The notes beneath the pieces are model-generated. The model ran no database searches. It was not told the DNA's origin and saw only the letters and a program-made list of their open reading frames with translations. Source: Rehmannia glutinosa (Eukaryota; Streptophyta; Magnoliopsida; Lamiales; Orobanchaceae). From it: a stretch of 64,000 bases of DNA. Positions 1 to 11,143 of the stretch are shown in pieces. A program made the translations under genes and the position numbers. The stretch spans positions 124,029 through 188,028 of the forward strand of contig JABTTQ020000674.1 of the NCBI GenBank assembly GCA_016081115.2, read 5' to 3'. The stretch's first letter is position 1. The number at the start of each line of letters is the position of its first letter.

Positions 1-165
1 CGGGCAGGGGGTGTCGGGCAACACGGCCATGTTGAAGGGGATCAAAAGAGGAGGAAAAATCGACAAAACAGACCCGAACACGGCCTGGCCGTGTCGTACA
101 ACACGGCCGTGTGTCGCTAACACGGCCTGGCGTGCGTGTCACACGACACGGCCGTGTCGGCAATT
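1..165. repeat. Cluster of ACACGGCCGTGT quasi-palindromes
   Basis: At least five copies or half-copies of a self-complementary CACGGCCGTG-type block occur near 19-32, 77-94, 99-115, 118-130 and 143-162. They lie in a locally GC-rich patch within AT-rich DNA. They are part of the LTR-like remnant and can form short hairpins. Confidence 0.7.
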
Positions 166-1440
166 TTCGAGAAAAATTTGTGCAAGACGGCCTGGCGCGT
201 CTTTTTTTTCTGGCGTGTCGGGACCCCTTTTTGCAACTTTTCCATGTGAAAATTATGGAAAACTCACCTACCAAGCCTTTTGACCACTTTTATACACCTT
301 TAACACCCAATTTTGCTGCAACATGTCCCCATATTCCTCAATCATCATGTGTATACAATGATTCAACCAACTCAACCATGAATGTGCACACAATGATTCA
401 ACTAACAAGCATGGAAATGGGGCATTTGTTAATATTGTATTTCACAAGATGGTGCTTATAAAAGCCAAGAGTTTGAGTTGGAAAATAGAATTCATGTAAT
501 ATTCATTCATAGAGAGATTCATAGTGTTTAACATTTTGAGTGGAATTGGGATCAAGAGGTCTTGGAGGAGTAAGCTTGAGGCAACATTGGGGAAGAAGGC
601 TTGGAGCAACATCATCAAGTCAATTGAGATTTTGATAAAGATAAGTACACCATGTCTACAATGTTTACATCTTCTTGTGTAATTTATTCTTGTGTCAAAA
701 GCATGTGTAGCTAAAACTCCTAGTGTTTGAATGTAATGAACTCTAGAATGGATTTGTGATTAAGGTGTGTATGTTTTTAATAAAATCTTCATATTTTGTG
801 TGATTCACTTATGTTATGCTTCGTTCATTCGAATTGATATATGCGCAATATTGATTTGAAGTTTATTTTTCATCCGGGAAATCGAGAGATTCATGGTGAA
901 ATAGAACCTATATAAGTGAAAAGAGTTGCATGCAATCCTAGATATGGGACGACATAAATCTTCCGGATTAGGGTCAAACCTAATATGGGAATTCATAAAT
1001 CGTTATAATGCAATCTTGGGGTTTTAACTAGAAAGAGATTTGATTAATCAACTTGAGATTAGGAGTTTTTCGCCTTGAGAAAGGGATTAACTTAAATCGG
1101 GAATTTCTACGGTCCACATAGCATGAGATTTTATTAAAAGAGGTTGGTTTTTGCTTAAGGGCTTATGGTTGAATCTTTTAACTTGTCAAATCACAAAAAC
1201 ATTCTAGAGGATTTACATTCAAACACACTTCTATCTCTTGATTTCTTATTCTACAAATTTTACTTCATTTTTACACTTCGATAATTTAGATTCTTTATCA
1301 AACAAAAACTCTGAAAATTGTTAGATTAAATAACAAAAAGACGGTAATTATTAGTACTTATAATCCTCGTGGGAATGACACTCGGTACTCAATAATCTAT
1401 ACTATAAAACGATAGGTGCACTTGCCTACGGTTTTAAAGG
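1..1440 (+). mobile_element. Gypsy-type LTR/leader remnant
   Basis: The left edge of the window lies inside an element with no coding potential. What can be seen is a GC-rich start with repeated ACACGGCCGTGT-like blocks, a long AT-rich leader, and near 1365-1430 a stretch reading 'cctcgtgggaatgacactcgg' followed by 'aggtgcacttgccta'. In plant Ty3/gypsy elements of the Athila/Tat type a 'CTCGTGGGA...GTGCACTTGCC' block of this kind lies close to the 3' end of the LTR or leader on the sense strand, which suggests plus orientation. I see no gag, PBS or second LTR, so this is a truncated or solo piece. The family assignment is inferred from remembered motif style. Confidence 0.45.
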
Positions 1441-2164
1441 TAGCTTTTGAGCCATCATGCATACGAAAGTTATCGATCTAGGCCTAGTTTATAAGTGTTT
1501 TCTTAATTGTTTAATCGCATGATCAATTGATTGATATTCTCGCTTGTGAGTTTGATTAGATGATTTTGAAATCCTAAATGTTTGTCCATATCGTTTTATC
1601 GGGTTTAATTGTGTCTAAGTAGTTTTAATTGCTCTTTTACTTATTTTTCTTTAGTTATTAAAATCAAACATATTTGGTTAGAATGTTTATGATTTATTTT
1701 ATGTTTATTGTGATACATAATAATTATCTCTGCGACTAAGTCTTCCTTGAGAGATGACTTGTGGTTAACTCACCGCTCTACGATTGATCTCGTTCTCTTG
1801 CAAGAATCGTCAGGACTTTCATAGGTGTTTAGTGGTTGAACAATTATCTATCAATCTTTCTTTCATTCTAGAACTAAACATTTTGAATTGGATCTTCATT
1901 GTATACCATAGTAAGTTCCAGCCAGGTAATATATGTTCAACATGTCCCAGCCATCAATTCCAAGTTGCGGATATGTTTTGACTAATTAAACCTGGACAAT
2001 TTTTCCTTTGCCTGAGAAACAAAATGAATATTGTTTCAAGAGCCTCAGCCAAAATTGAGGGGGAAGAAAGCCACCACAATCAAATATCAAATGATGATTA
2101 GATGATCATTTGATATACATTAAGCTGCACTCGTTCATATATAGTATAAAATAGATAAGAAATA
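1441..2164. other. No gene seen
   Basis: AT-rich sequence. A short plus-strand open frame at 1784-1981 shows no recognisable domain. I see no RNA gene, repeat boundary or coding signature. Confidence 0.6.
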
Positions 2165-3205
2165 GAGCCGATTTTTTTTTGTAGCCTTTATGGCCAATTA
2201 AAAATCATTTTTAGCCATCTTTTTCAAACACATATTTTTTTAGCTATTTTGGGTGCTAAATGACATAGTGCCCTTTAGTAGTTTTACAACCCATTTTTCG
2301 AGTCACAACATAACCAAACACTCGAAAAACACATAGAAACCCCCAAAAATTCGAACACGACAACTTTGACGATGGCGATCGAATTTGACGACGACGACCG
2401 ATCGACCTCTATAGTTTTTTTGTTAATTTCATATTTTTTGTTGATTTATTTAGTCTTATAGTTGTTTTAGGTTAGGATTATTTGTAGTTTTAGAAGAAAT
2501 TCTAGGATTTATAGTGAATTTTGTGTTGGTGTGGAGCTTGGGATGTTGTTAATGGCGCAGAAAGTGAGAGAGGGGAAGAAGACTACCGGGCGAGTTACAT
2601 GTGTAACTCGAATCGAAAGTTATCGTATCTCGATATCGAGTAATGTGAAGAAATGTAAAGATAATGATATAATACGTATATCGAAGTTAAATGTAACTGG
2701 ATACCCAATAATTAGGATATCCGATTACATAACTTGATATCGAAGTTATGATTAATCGATATCGAAGTTTTCAAAAAAAAATAGTAGGCGTTAGTCAAAC
2801 CAAAGAATAACTCGTTATCGAGTTATTGTTCAATCTTCTTTCACTTATTATAACCAGTTATTTTGTTTTCTCCAAAAACTTTGAATTCACGTAACTTTTT
2901 CGTTTTAAATTCGTTTTGCATGTATAATATATCAAATTAATCATCTTTTCGATATCTATAATTCAACAACCATATTGCATATTTAAAAATGAAAAATATA
3001 GGTTCGATTTTTAAAAAGTTTGAAAGAAAGAGTAAGAGGATATATATAGATAAGTGAAAGAAAGAAAAATAATCCAAATATCAAACAAATATGCTAGAAG
3101 GGCATGTATGTCATTTTACACCCAAAATGGCTAAAAAAGATGTATACAAAAGATTTACTATTTTTCATCTTTACATTTTGTAAATGACTATTTTGTCCAT
3201 TTCCA
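2165..3205. mobile_element. TIR DNA element, about 1 kb, non-autonomous
   Basis: Imperfect inverted arms flank about 0.9 kb. The block at 2241-2265 pairs with the reverse complement of 3109-3133 (22 of 25 bases), and weaker similarity extends outward on both sides. The inside has no transposase. It carries a short GC-richer patch near 2340-2400 and several ATCGATATCGA-like blocks at 2620-2830. Exact termini and target duplications were not resolved. A Mutator-like or other long-TIR element is plausible. Confidence 0.55.
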
Positions 3206-3621
3206 CTAAGAAAATATGTTTTCTTATCCGTTGTGCCGGAATTCCTCTGCATATGGAACCAATCATATTCTAGCAGTTGTAGGTTAGCATAGCAACGAAT
3301 AGTCTATATATATAGATTCCATTTGGTACACAATGTAATTAGATATATATTCATTTTCCTGTCCTTTTCACATTTTCCTTTGCTCTGCAACCATTTCAAT
3401 ATGAATTTCAACAAATATTTTCACTAATGGATATGGTACACGATTTTTAACTGGTCAAAACTTCCATTTGAAATATTTGAATTGAAGATTTTACCATTTG
3501 AAGAAATATCAAAATTTGAAAGTTTTTTCTCTTACTTGTTCTTTCTTCTCGTTCATTATGATTGCATATTTACTACATTTTTATTGCGTATTTACTACAT
3601 TGTGATTGCATAATTAATACA
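3206..3621. other. No gene seen; AT-rich spacer
   Basis: AT-rich spacer. Near 3556-3621 it contains short repeats of 'attgcatatttactaca' type, related to a larger degenerate array near 15857-16290. It is the immediate insertion target of the copia element that starts at 3622. Confidence 0.5.
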
Positions 3622-4750
3622 TGTTGGATAAATTTATGTGGAGTGAAGGCTTACATTTGGAAGAAAATGGCCGGGATGATTGTGATCGCGTTTAAATCGG
3701 CGCTTAATTCGATTCTATTTCCGCAAGACAAAAACGCCCGTATACAAAGTGCTTACGGTTTTCGGCGCCGCCTCTAAGATAACGACTTTTAATTAGGTTC
3801 GGTTAGCAAAGACAACAAAACCGAACAACAAATAACAAACAAAGTGTTTGACTACTTTCAAGCTTTCAAGGAGGAAAATGGGCAAGATGCAAAATGCAAT
3901 GCTCGATTTAATGTTTTTCGATTAATTTCGTGTTTTTTTCATCAAGAGGGCTCCATTAATATAGGCAACGGCGTCCGCACGGAAAATCGCGTTTGTAGGC
4001 TCGAAAAAGTACATTTTTTTGAACACGACGCACTGCAGGAGCAGGGGAGCGACGACGACGCACGGCGCGTGCTCCCGCCCGCACGGCGCTCCAACGTCGG
4101 CATGGCAAGACGACCCAGGACGCACGGCCGTGGCGCGGCCGAATCCTTCGGCATGGCGCATGACCCGATCGCACGACGGGCCGTGCTCCCCGCCCGTCTT
4201 GGGCCGAACCTTTCCTCTTGTTGAACTCGATTTAATTAATTAATTATTTTAAAGGTTTTGGTCCAAAAGAATAAGGGCCTACAAGCCCAAGCCCAAGCCC
4301 AAGCCAGGCCCACGACCGCGACCGGGCCGAGCCGAGCCGAGCCGCTGGGCGGCGGCAAGGCGCAGGCGTGTGCTTTGAACCAAACCCACAAGCATGTAGG
4401 TCCTCTCCCCTTTAAAAACTTGGGTGCCCCAAGAGCCCAAACTCATTTGTCCAACTTGGGATAAATAAAGTGTGCAACTTTGCTTGCTCCTTTTTCCTAT
4501 GTGGGATGGAACAACTCTCTCCCCCACATTTTCCATTTTCCATACCATTTATTTGTATTAAGTGGCTAACTTAAAGCATTAATTTCTCATTCACCGGAAT
4601 CGGTTTTGAGAAATTCCAAATGTTATTCTCTCATCTACTCTTAGTAGAATTTTTACAAATAATTTAATTCCATTTGTCACAAATGGAAACCACTTAATTA
4701 ATTGGTCAAAATCGGGTCAACACCCAATTTCTCAAAGACCAATTCCAACA
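3622..4750 (-). repeat. 3' LTR of W1
   Basis: 1129-bp LTR. It matches the LTRs at 5796-6949 (inverted), 7855-8798 and 56605-57712 (inverted). It is unusual for a very GC-rich core (about 4020-4380) rich in CGGCC/CACGG blocks inside otherwise AT-rich DNA. The core explains several spurious overlapping open frames on both strands. Confidence 0.85.
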
Positions 4751-5324
4751 ATCCCCACATGAATGAAATTAATGCATGCGTGAATGCGATTCGCTTGAAA
4801 GTCTCGCGAATCGTTATTGCATCAGGATAGGTAGCTTGTGACCTTGAACCTTCCTTAGTAAAATACTATCGAGTTCATCGCCGCTAGTGACGCGATGTCT
4901 TGAACTACTCACCGCCGTTTGTGTAAACCAAGACAACAAGATTTACACAATAACAACTCTAACACTTGTTGTTATCACGTTGTGTCCATTTCGACCCTAC
5001 TGGACCATATCTTAGATTCATAAGTGTTTTTTCGAGCGGCCATTACTTCTCACTTATATAGGTGATCTCCTATTGAAGAGTATCCCCGCCATACTCCACC
5101 TTTCGGTATAGGAATCATTAAAAGTCTTAAACTTAACCTCACCACATTCAAGCAGTTTAAATACACTTGGATGTATCGAGAATGAGTTAACACATTTTCC
5201 AAGTGTTCAATTTGAACATTCATAACTTAGTTGTCCCATTGAACCAAGGTCTTGGGATCTCAAATTCACAAGGTTGGGTTACCGCTATGAACATTCTTTA
5301 AGTTGTGGATTTTAAACCCATTCC
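4751..5324 (-). other. 3' non-coding part of W1 and polypurine tract
   Basis: On the minus strand a G-rich tract (complement of 4752-4758) abuts the 3' LTR and fits a polypurine tract. The remaining sequence is non-coding. It recurs at 56283-56604 in a second W element, again next to the LTR, which confirms it as family 3' internal sequence. Confidence 0.7.
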
Positions 5325-5790
5325 CTTAACAGTTTATACGGTGATCTCGATTTATGCCTTTTGTAAGCGGATCCGCAAGGTTTTCCTTTGACTTCACGTA
5401 GTCAACCGAAAAAAAACCCCATTCAAATCAACCGTCTATTGGTATTATGTCTACCACAAAAATGTCTAGACTTACCTCTTTCCTTTACTCGAAAGGACAC
5501 TTTTAATAAATACAACATTTCATGATTCAATGATCGTACCATCACTTATATCATAAATGCTTTGAATTTATTTCCTTGGTGCTTTACTTTTTCCAAAGCA
5601 CCCCCACATTTTTCAAGGCAATCTCCTTTATATGTGGGTTGCTTAAAAGTCAAGTTCCCCTTTCAACTTCTCGGTATCTTTGTTTAACACAAAGTCATCC
5701 GTAACTTTCATGGCTCTTGGCCACTTTATTTTGTTAGAACATTGTCCCGACAATCCAATTAGATTCTCGTTCTACCGATTTGAGATCTTT
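5325..5790 (-). pseudogene. Ty1/copia RNase H C-terminal remnant
   Basis: On the minus strand the block around 5440-5490 reads GKSRHFCGRHNT and the block at 5347-5411 reads VDYVKSKENLADPLTKGINRD in pieces. These match the conserved end of copia RNase H, family pattern KSRHIRRRHN followed by DYVKS..N.ADPLTKG. Frame breaks lie between the blocks. Upstream sequence (5490-5790) is probably further pol debris but is too eroded to assign. The enzyme normally degrades template RNA during reverse transcription; this copy is dead. Confidence 0.75.
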
Positions 5791-5795
5791 AAGAT

Positions 5796-6949
5796 TGTTG
5801 GAATGGTCTTTGATAAACGGGTGTTGACCCGATTCGACCAATTAATTAAGTGGTTTCCATTTGTGAAAAATGGAATTAAATAATTTGTAAAAATTCTACT
5901 TAGAGAGTAGATGAGAATAGCATTTGGAATTTCTCAAACCGGTTCCGGTGAATGAGAAATTAATGCTAGAAGTTAGCCACTTAATACAAATAAATGGTAT
6001 GGAAAATGGGAAATGTGGGGGAGGAGAGATGCTCCATCCCACATAGGAAAAATGAGGTAAAGTTGCACACTTTATTTATCCTAAGTTGGACAAATGGGTT
6101 TGGGCCTTGGGGGCACCCAAGTTTTTAAAGGGAGAGGACATGCTTGTGGGTTTGGTCAGCACACACACGCGCTGAAGCGCCGCCCGCCCGCCGCCACGGC
6201 GGCCGCCCGGTCCGGCCGTGGGCTTGGGCTTGGGCTTCAAGGCCCTTATTCTTTTGGACCAAAACCTTTAAAATATTAAAATATTTAATTAATTTTTGTA
6301 ATTAATTAAATAGATTTAATTAATTTTTGTAATTAATTAAAAGAGTTCAACTGGGAAAAACTTCCCCACAAGACGGGCAGAGCACGCCGTGCGGCGGTCG
6401 GGTCGTGCTACTCGCCGGTGGTCCGCGCCTACACGCCGTGCGCCTCGGGTCGTGGCTTTGGTGCCGAAGGTTTGAGCTCGCACGCACGGGGCGCGACGCC
6501 CGTGCGTCTAGCCGTGCTCCCTGCGCAGTGCAGTGCATCATTGCTGCAAAAGGTGTCTTTTTCGAGCCAAAAGACATGTTTTTTCCATACGGGCGTCTAA
6601 AGCCTATAATAGTCGATCCTGGTGATGAAAAACATACGAAAAAGACGAGAATAATCGATAACATAAAATCGAGCATTGCATTTTGCATCTTGTCCATTTT
6701 CCTCCTTGAAAGCTTGAAAGTAGTAAAACACTTGTCTTGTTCGTTGTTGTTCCGGTTTTGCTGTGCTGCTAACCGGAACTGTTAAAAGTCGTTGTATCTT
6801 AGAGGCGAGCGCCGAACCGTAAGCACTCGGTATACGGGCGTTTTCATCTTGCGGAGATCGATTCTAAATCAGGCCTCGACTAAGCCTAAACACTCTATTC
6901 GGCCATTTTTTCTTCAAACGTAAAACATTCACTTAACTTTTACCCAACA
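5796..6949 (+). repeat. Nested W-family LTR, plus orientation
   Basis: 1154-bp LTR starting TGTTGG and ending CCCAACA, inverted relative to the element around it. It has the same TATA-poor AT flanks and GC-rich core (about 6170-6240 and 6370-6540) as the other W LTRs. The adjoining 5-mers differ (AAGAT before, AGTAC after), and no PBS or PPT adjoins it. A clean solo-LTR insertion is therefore not proven; deletion or ectopic recombination between inverted copies is equally possible. Confidence 0.8.
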
Positions 6950-7179
6950 AGTACCAACAACTCCATCTTTTACAAGGTGTATAACTTTTGATGTTATCAC
7001 ATCTTTAGTAAGACTTGATTCAACTTGTTACGGTTCCGCCTCTAGTGTTACAACACTTTCGACAACGCCTTATGCAAATGTGGTTTTGGTATTTACAACA
7101 CTTTTGGCAACACCTTCTATTACATTTAAAAATACAAATGTAAAACTCCATGGTGTTCCACAAAGTGTGGTCATACCCT

Positions 7180-7818
7180 CACATTTGCCGATTTCCATTC
7201 GGAATCCGGTTGTCTTCCTCAATCCGAAGTCGAACTATCAAATCCTCAAGCCCCATATCCTTTCGCTTGTGCTTGATATAGTTCTTAAAATCTTTCCACG
7301 ATGGCGGCAATTATTCGATAATTGCGGCCACTTGAAAGGACTCGCTCGTAATCATCCCTTCGCACACTAAGTCGTGAAGTATGATCTGAATTTCTTGCAC
7401 TTGGCTAATCACCGTCTTGGTGTCAACCATCTTATAATCCGTAAATTTACCGACTACAAATTTCTTTGCACCAAAGATCTTCTGTTTTATACTTTTTCAC
7501 CAAAGAGTCCCACAACTCTTTGGGACGTTTTTGAACGAACTATAGGCGTTGTACAAGGTATCGTCTAGTCCGTTCAAAATATAATTCCGACACAGAAATC
7601 ACCGTTATGCCAAGCATCCACGGTGATTCTCCGCTCATTGTCGGATTCTTTATCACCAACGACAGGGGTTCTCCTTCACGAAACGAGACGTTTTTAAGGT
7701 TGTCACGAGAACAAGATCTTCTCGTTACCATCTCTTGAAGTCGACCGGAGAACTTCGCGGTTTTCGCCATGCGCAGGAGCAAAGAACTTTCAAATCGAGT
7801 GAACGATCCTGAAGCCAT
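7180..7818 (-). pseudogene. Ty1/copia gag (UBN2 / Retrotran_gag_2 type) pseudogene
   Basis: The start ATG is the complement of 7816-7818, only 36 bp inside the 5' LTR, and begins MASGSFTRFE. After a frameshift the product reads ILNGLDDTLYNAYSS and ELWDSLVKKYKTED. Further on come VDTKTVISQVQEIQIILHD, SESFQVAAIIE, LPPSWKDFKNYIKHKRKDM and LEDLIVRLRIEEDNR. These are the hallmark blocks of the copia gag family that forms the virus-like particle. At least two frame changes and one stop interrupt it. Similarity fades below about 7180, so the zinc-knuckle and downstream polyprotein are absent. I see no canonical iMet primer site between LTR and ATG. Confidence 0.85.
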
Positions 7819-7854
7819 CGTCTTCAACAGAGACAACGCTTTTCGTCTTGCGAT

Positions 7855-8798
7855 TGTTGGATAAATTTATGTGGAGTGAAGGCTTCGTTTGGAAGAAAAT
7901 GGCCGGGATTGTGTATCGTTTAAGTCGAGGCGAGTCGATTCTGTCTCCGCAAGATTTAAAACGCCTATATACAAGTGCTTACGGTTCCCGACGCTCGCCT
8001 CTAAGATACAACGACTTTTAATAGATTCCGGTTAGCGGAAGACAAAGAAACGGAACAACAATAACAAGCAAAGTGTTTGACTACTTTCAAGCTTTCAAGG
8101 AGGAAAATGGGCAAGATGCAAAATGCAATGCTCGATTTAATGTTTTCGATTAATTTCGTATTTTTTTCACCAAGAGGGGCTCCATTAATATAGGCAACGG
8201 CGTGCCCGTGACGGAAAATCGCGGCCTCGTAGCTCGAAAAAGCACATTTTCACGAACAGACGCACCTGCGCAGGGAGCACGACCAGGACGCACAGCCGTG
8301 CTCCCGCCCCGTCGGCCAAAAAAGAATAAGTGGCCCCAAGCCCAGTCCCGATCCCGATCTAGGCCTCCCAGTCGGCCGAGCGGCTGGCAGCGGGCACAGG
8401 CAGCGTGTGTGCTTTTGAACCAAAGCCACAAGATGTAGGTCCTCTCCCCTTTAAAAACTTGGGTGCCCCAAGCATGGCCCAAACCCATTTGTCCAACTTG
8501 GGATAAATAAAGTGTGCAACTTTGCCTCCTTTTTCCTATGTGGGATGGAGCAACTCTCCTCCCCACATTTTCCATTTTCCATTTTCCATACCATTTATTT
8601 GTATTAAGTGGTTAACTTTCTAGCATTAATTTCTCATTCACCCGGAATCGGTTTTGAGAAATTCCAAATGCTATTCTCATCTACTCTCTTAGTAGAATTT
8701 TTACAAATAATTTAATTCCATTTGTCACAAATGGAAACCACTTAATTAATTGGTCAAAATCGGGTCAACACCGAATTTCTCAAAGACCAATTCCAACA
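7855..8798 (-). repeat. 5' LTR of W1
   Basis: 944-bp LTR in the same orientation as 3622-4750, shortened in the GC-rich core (8270-8400) relative to it. It is flanked outside by ATACA and inside by the gag start. Length differences between the two LTRs point to substantial age or to assembly error in the GC-rich core. Confidence 0.85.
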
Positions 8799-8825
8799 AT
8801 ACATTCTTATTGCATGCATTTTATT

Positions 8826-10770
8826 ATACACAAAAACTTGTGTGAGGCCGTCTCACGATCTAAATCCGTGAAATGGATCTATATCAAGCCCGCTGTCCAA
8901 TTTAGATATAACCGGTCGCTAATTCGTAATTGGTGTATTAGGCTGCGTCAACTAGGAGACATTTTCGCAACTCCCTGGTTAGACTTTTTGTCTAAAGTCA
9001 TCGGTCACCACAAAGTTAGCTTCGTATGACAAGATAAATCCAAATATACCATTATCACATGTTCCCTCCACTTATTCTTAATTTTATCTTTTTTAGCTTT
9101 TCAATTTAAATAAATAAAAACACTAAGGGATATTGGGCGGTTGAATAGTATCTCTGAAGCGGTGATATTTTTGTAAGATTATGTCAAGAAAGATCACTTT
9201 AGACTTAAAAAGTATTACATTTTATTAAAAAAATTATCATTTTTATTCGGAAAGTATACGTTTACGGCAATGATATAGTACCACTATTCTAAAAGTATCA
9301 CTTTTTATTAAACAAGTATCATTTTAACTCGAAAAATATACATTTTTAAAGTACGTAGTTTCTTCCAAAATTATATAAAAACCTTATTTAACAAAGATTA
9401 TCAATTTTTATTAAAAAAGTATCACTTTTAATTTAAAAGGTATATGTTTTCAAAGTAACAAAATTACATTAGTAGTCCCCTTGATATAGTATCACTTTAG
9501 ACTAGAAATATCACTTTTTATTAAAAAATATCACTTTTATTATGAAAAGTATAGGTTTTCAGATAGCGTAACCGATTATTAATTTATTTGTAAAGTTACA
9601 TGTTACCTTGTTTAATAGTATCAATTTTTTTTTTATCAAGTAAATAATAGTATCAGTTTTATTAGAAAGAGTGTCACTTTTACTCCAAAAAAAGTATATG
9701 TTTTTTCTCCTTCAAAAGGGTGGTGGCGATTTCGTAATTATTAAGCTAACATGAGTGATTGATTATAATTAAAAAGTATTAGTTTTTTTCTCAAAAAGTA
9801 ATACTTTTACTTTGAAAAGTATACATTTAACTGGTGATATTTTATTCTAATTAATTTTTTAGGGGAAGTGGCACAAGTATATCCAGGGCTAATGGTTTTT
9901 TTTTTTGGTAATATTAGTTGGTGACATAAGATCACTTTCGACTCAAAAGGTATCATTTATTATTAAAAAGAATTATTCTTTTACTTTGAAAGTATATGTT
10001 TTCAAAGTAACAAAATTAATATTATAGTCTCCTCAAAGATTTTAGTTTCTCCTCAAAAGTATAATTAGTACAACTGAAAAATATTATTTTTTACTCAAAA
10101 AGTATCTGTAAAATATGCTATCTTCGACTGCAATTCATGTGGAAAAAAATAATAATTTAGGGCCTGATTACATGATATTTCCTTTGGTGGTCATTGACAT
10201 CAATAGAATGCTTTTTGTTTAGTTTCTACTGCATGTTTCATCAAATTGCACCAGATTAATTATTTGAATTTCCTATTAAGTTTATTCTTCTCATTAATCA
10301 CGACGGGTGTGTGTTGTAGAGTTGTTGCAACATGTTCCATGTTTCCCCTGTATATTTCATTTTTCCTTCACAAATTCTTGTTTTATATTAATGGTAGGCC
10401 AGTCCCCAGGAATATTTTATTCATCCTCTTGTGCAGGTGTACACATCTACTTTTGCAACTTTACAGACACAAATTAGTTATCTGTAGCTATACACATCCA
10501 CCATGGTTGATTTCTATTTGTAATTTACAGTCAAGAAATTAAATATAGAAGGAACTAGAAAAAAAGGGTGCAGGAGTGAGAAAGAGAGAGATTACGTGAG
10601 TATGTCAATGGAAGCTAGCAAACAAAATCATGTGGGAAGAGAGAGAGGGAGAGATGAGACGGGCGTACTGTGGGCTTGAGGAGTTAGAGGCTTGGGTTTA
10701 AATTTGGGTATTGGCTCCGTCTAAATCACGTGAGATTTGTCTCACAAGCAGACTCTCTTTTTATATATGT
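8826..10770. mobile_element. Inverted-ended AT-rich element (candidate MITE-like)
   Basis: The left edge reads 'cttgtgtgaggccgtctcac' (8836-8855). The right edge near 10735-10755 carries 'gagatttgtctcacaag', an imperfect inverse of it. A GTGAGACNGTCTCAC-type terminus is common among small TIR elements of lamiid plants, from memory. The inside is mostly degenerate 'aaaagtatcacttttt' repeats followed by about 600 bp of unassigned sequence. No transposase and no clear target duplication were found. A related fragment with the same repeat style and a GTCTCAC end lies at 25140-25500. Confidence 0.4.
9120..10110. repeat. Degenerate AT-rich tandem repeats
   Basis: About 1 kb made of drifting copies of a roughly 25-30 bp unit around 'aaaagtatcactttttatta'. 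Examples lie near 9200, 9295, 9410, 9500, 9650 and 9950. The spacing is irregular, so this is an old minisatellite rather than a young array. Confidence 0.65.
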
Positions 10771-11029
10771 CCTGCAAAATAAGAAGCATATAAATTATCA
10801 CCGCATAGTTAGTACATTCTTATCTGTAAATACTATATTATGATTGCATATTTTATTTTACCTATATTATGGTTGCATAAGATCGTGAAGAATATTTCCA
10901 AAAATATATTGTAACTGTCCACAAGTAGTACGGTAATAAATGGATGATTGTTGACTAATTTACTCTTGTGATATGTTATATAGGAAATAAATAATTTATA
11001 AATTTTTAAAATATTTGTTGTTTAAAAAA

Positions 11030-11095
11030 TTGACCAATGATTGAGATTTGTCCCTATGGACTCATCCTATGAAGTGGTCTCATATAATTGAAGTC

Positions 11096-11097
<2 letters not shown>
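11030..11097 (-). repeat. Inverted copy of the terminus of the TA-flanked element
   Basis: The reverse complement of this block ('gagaccacttcataggatga' and 'gtccatagggac') matches the left end of the neighbouring element at 11150-11190. It lies on the other side of the TA microsatellite. It is probably the end of a second, older copy inserted at the same microsatellite in opposite orientation. Confidence 0.6.

Positions 11098-11141
<44 letters not shown>
11098..11141. repeat. (TA)n microsatellite
   Basis: About 40 bp of near-perfect TA dinucleotides, forming the left border of the element at 11142-12291. Confidence 0.9.

Positions 11142-11143
<2 letters not shown>

Larger units (their letters stand above)
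3622..8798 (-). mobile_element. Ty1/copia element W1, decayed, with ATACA target duplications
   Basis: Read on the minus strand this is 5' LTR (7855-8798), gag remnant, large pol deletion, RNase H remnant, polypurine tract and 3' LTR (3622-4750). Both LTRs start TGTTGG and end CCAACA on their own strand. The 5-bp flanks are identical: ATACA at 3617-3621 and ATACA at 8799-8803, which shows a single integration event. The gag and RNase H remnants place it in Ty1/copia. Protease, integrase and most of the reverse transcriptase are missing. A third LTR of the same family in opposite orientation (5796-6949) occupies the gap. The element cannot move by itself. Confidence 0.85.

Noticed and set aside
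3844..4548. Several overlapping open frames on both strands, up to 126 codons
   Set aside because: They fall in the GC-rich core of a W-family LTR. Equally long frames occur on both strands at once, and the corresponding cores of the other LTRs give different peptides.
5791..6954. Target duplication around the nested W LTR
   Set aside because: AAGAT and AGTAC flank the LTR and do not match, so a clean insertion was not claimed.
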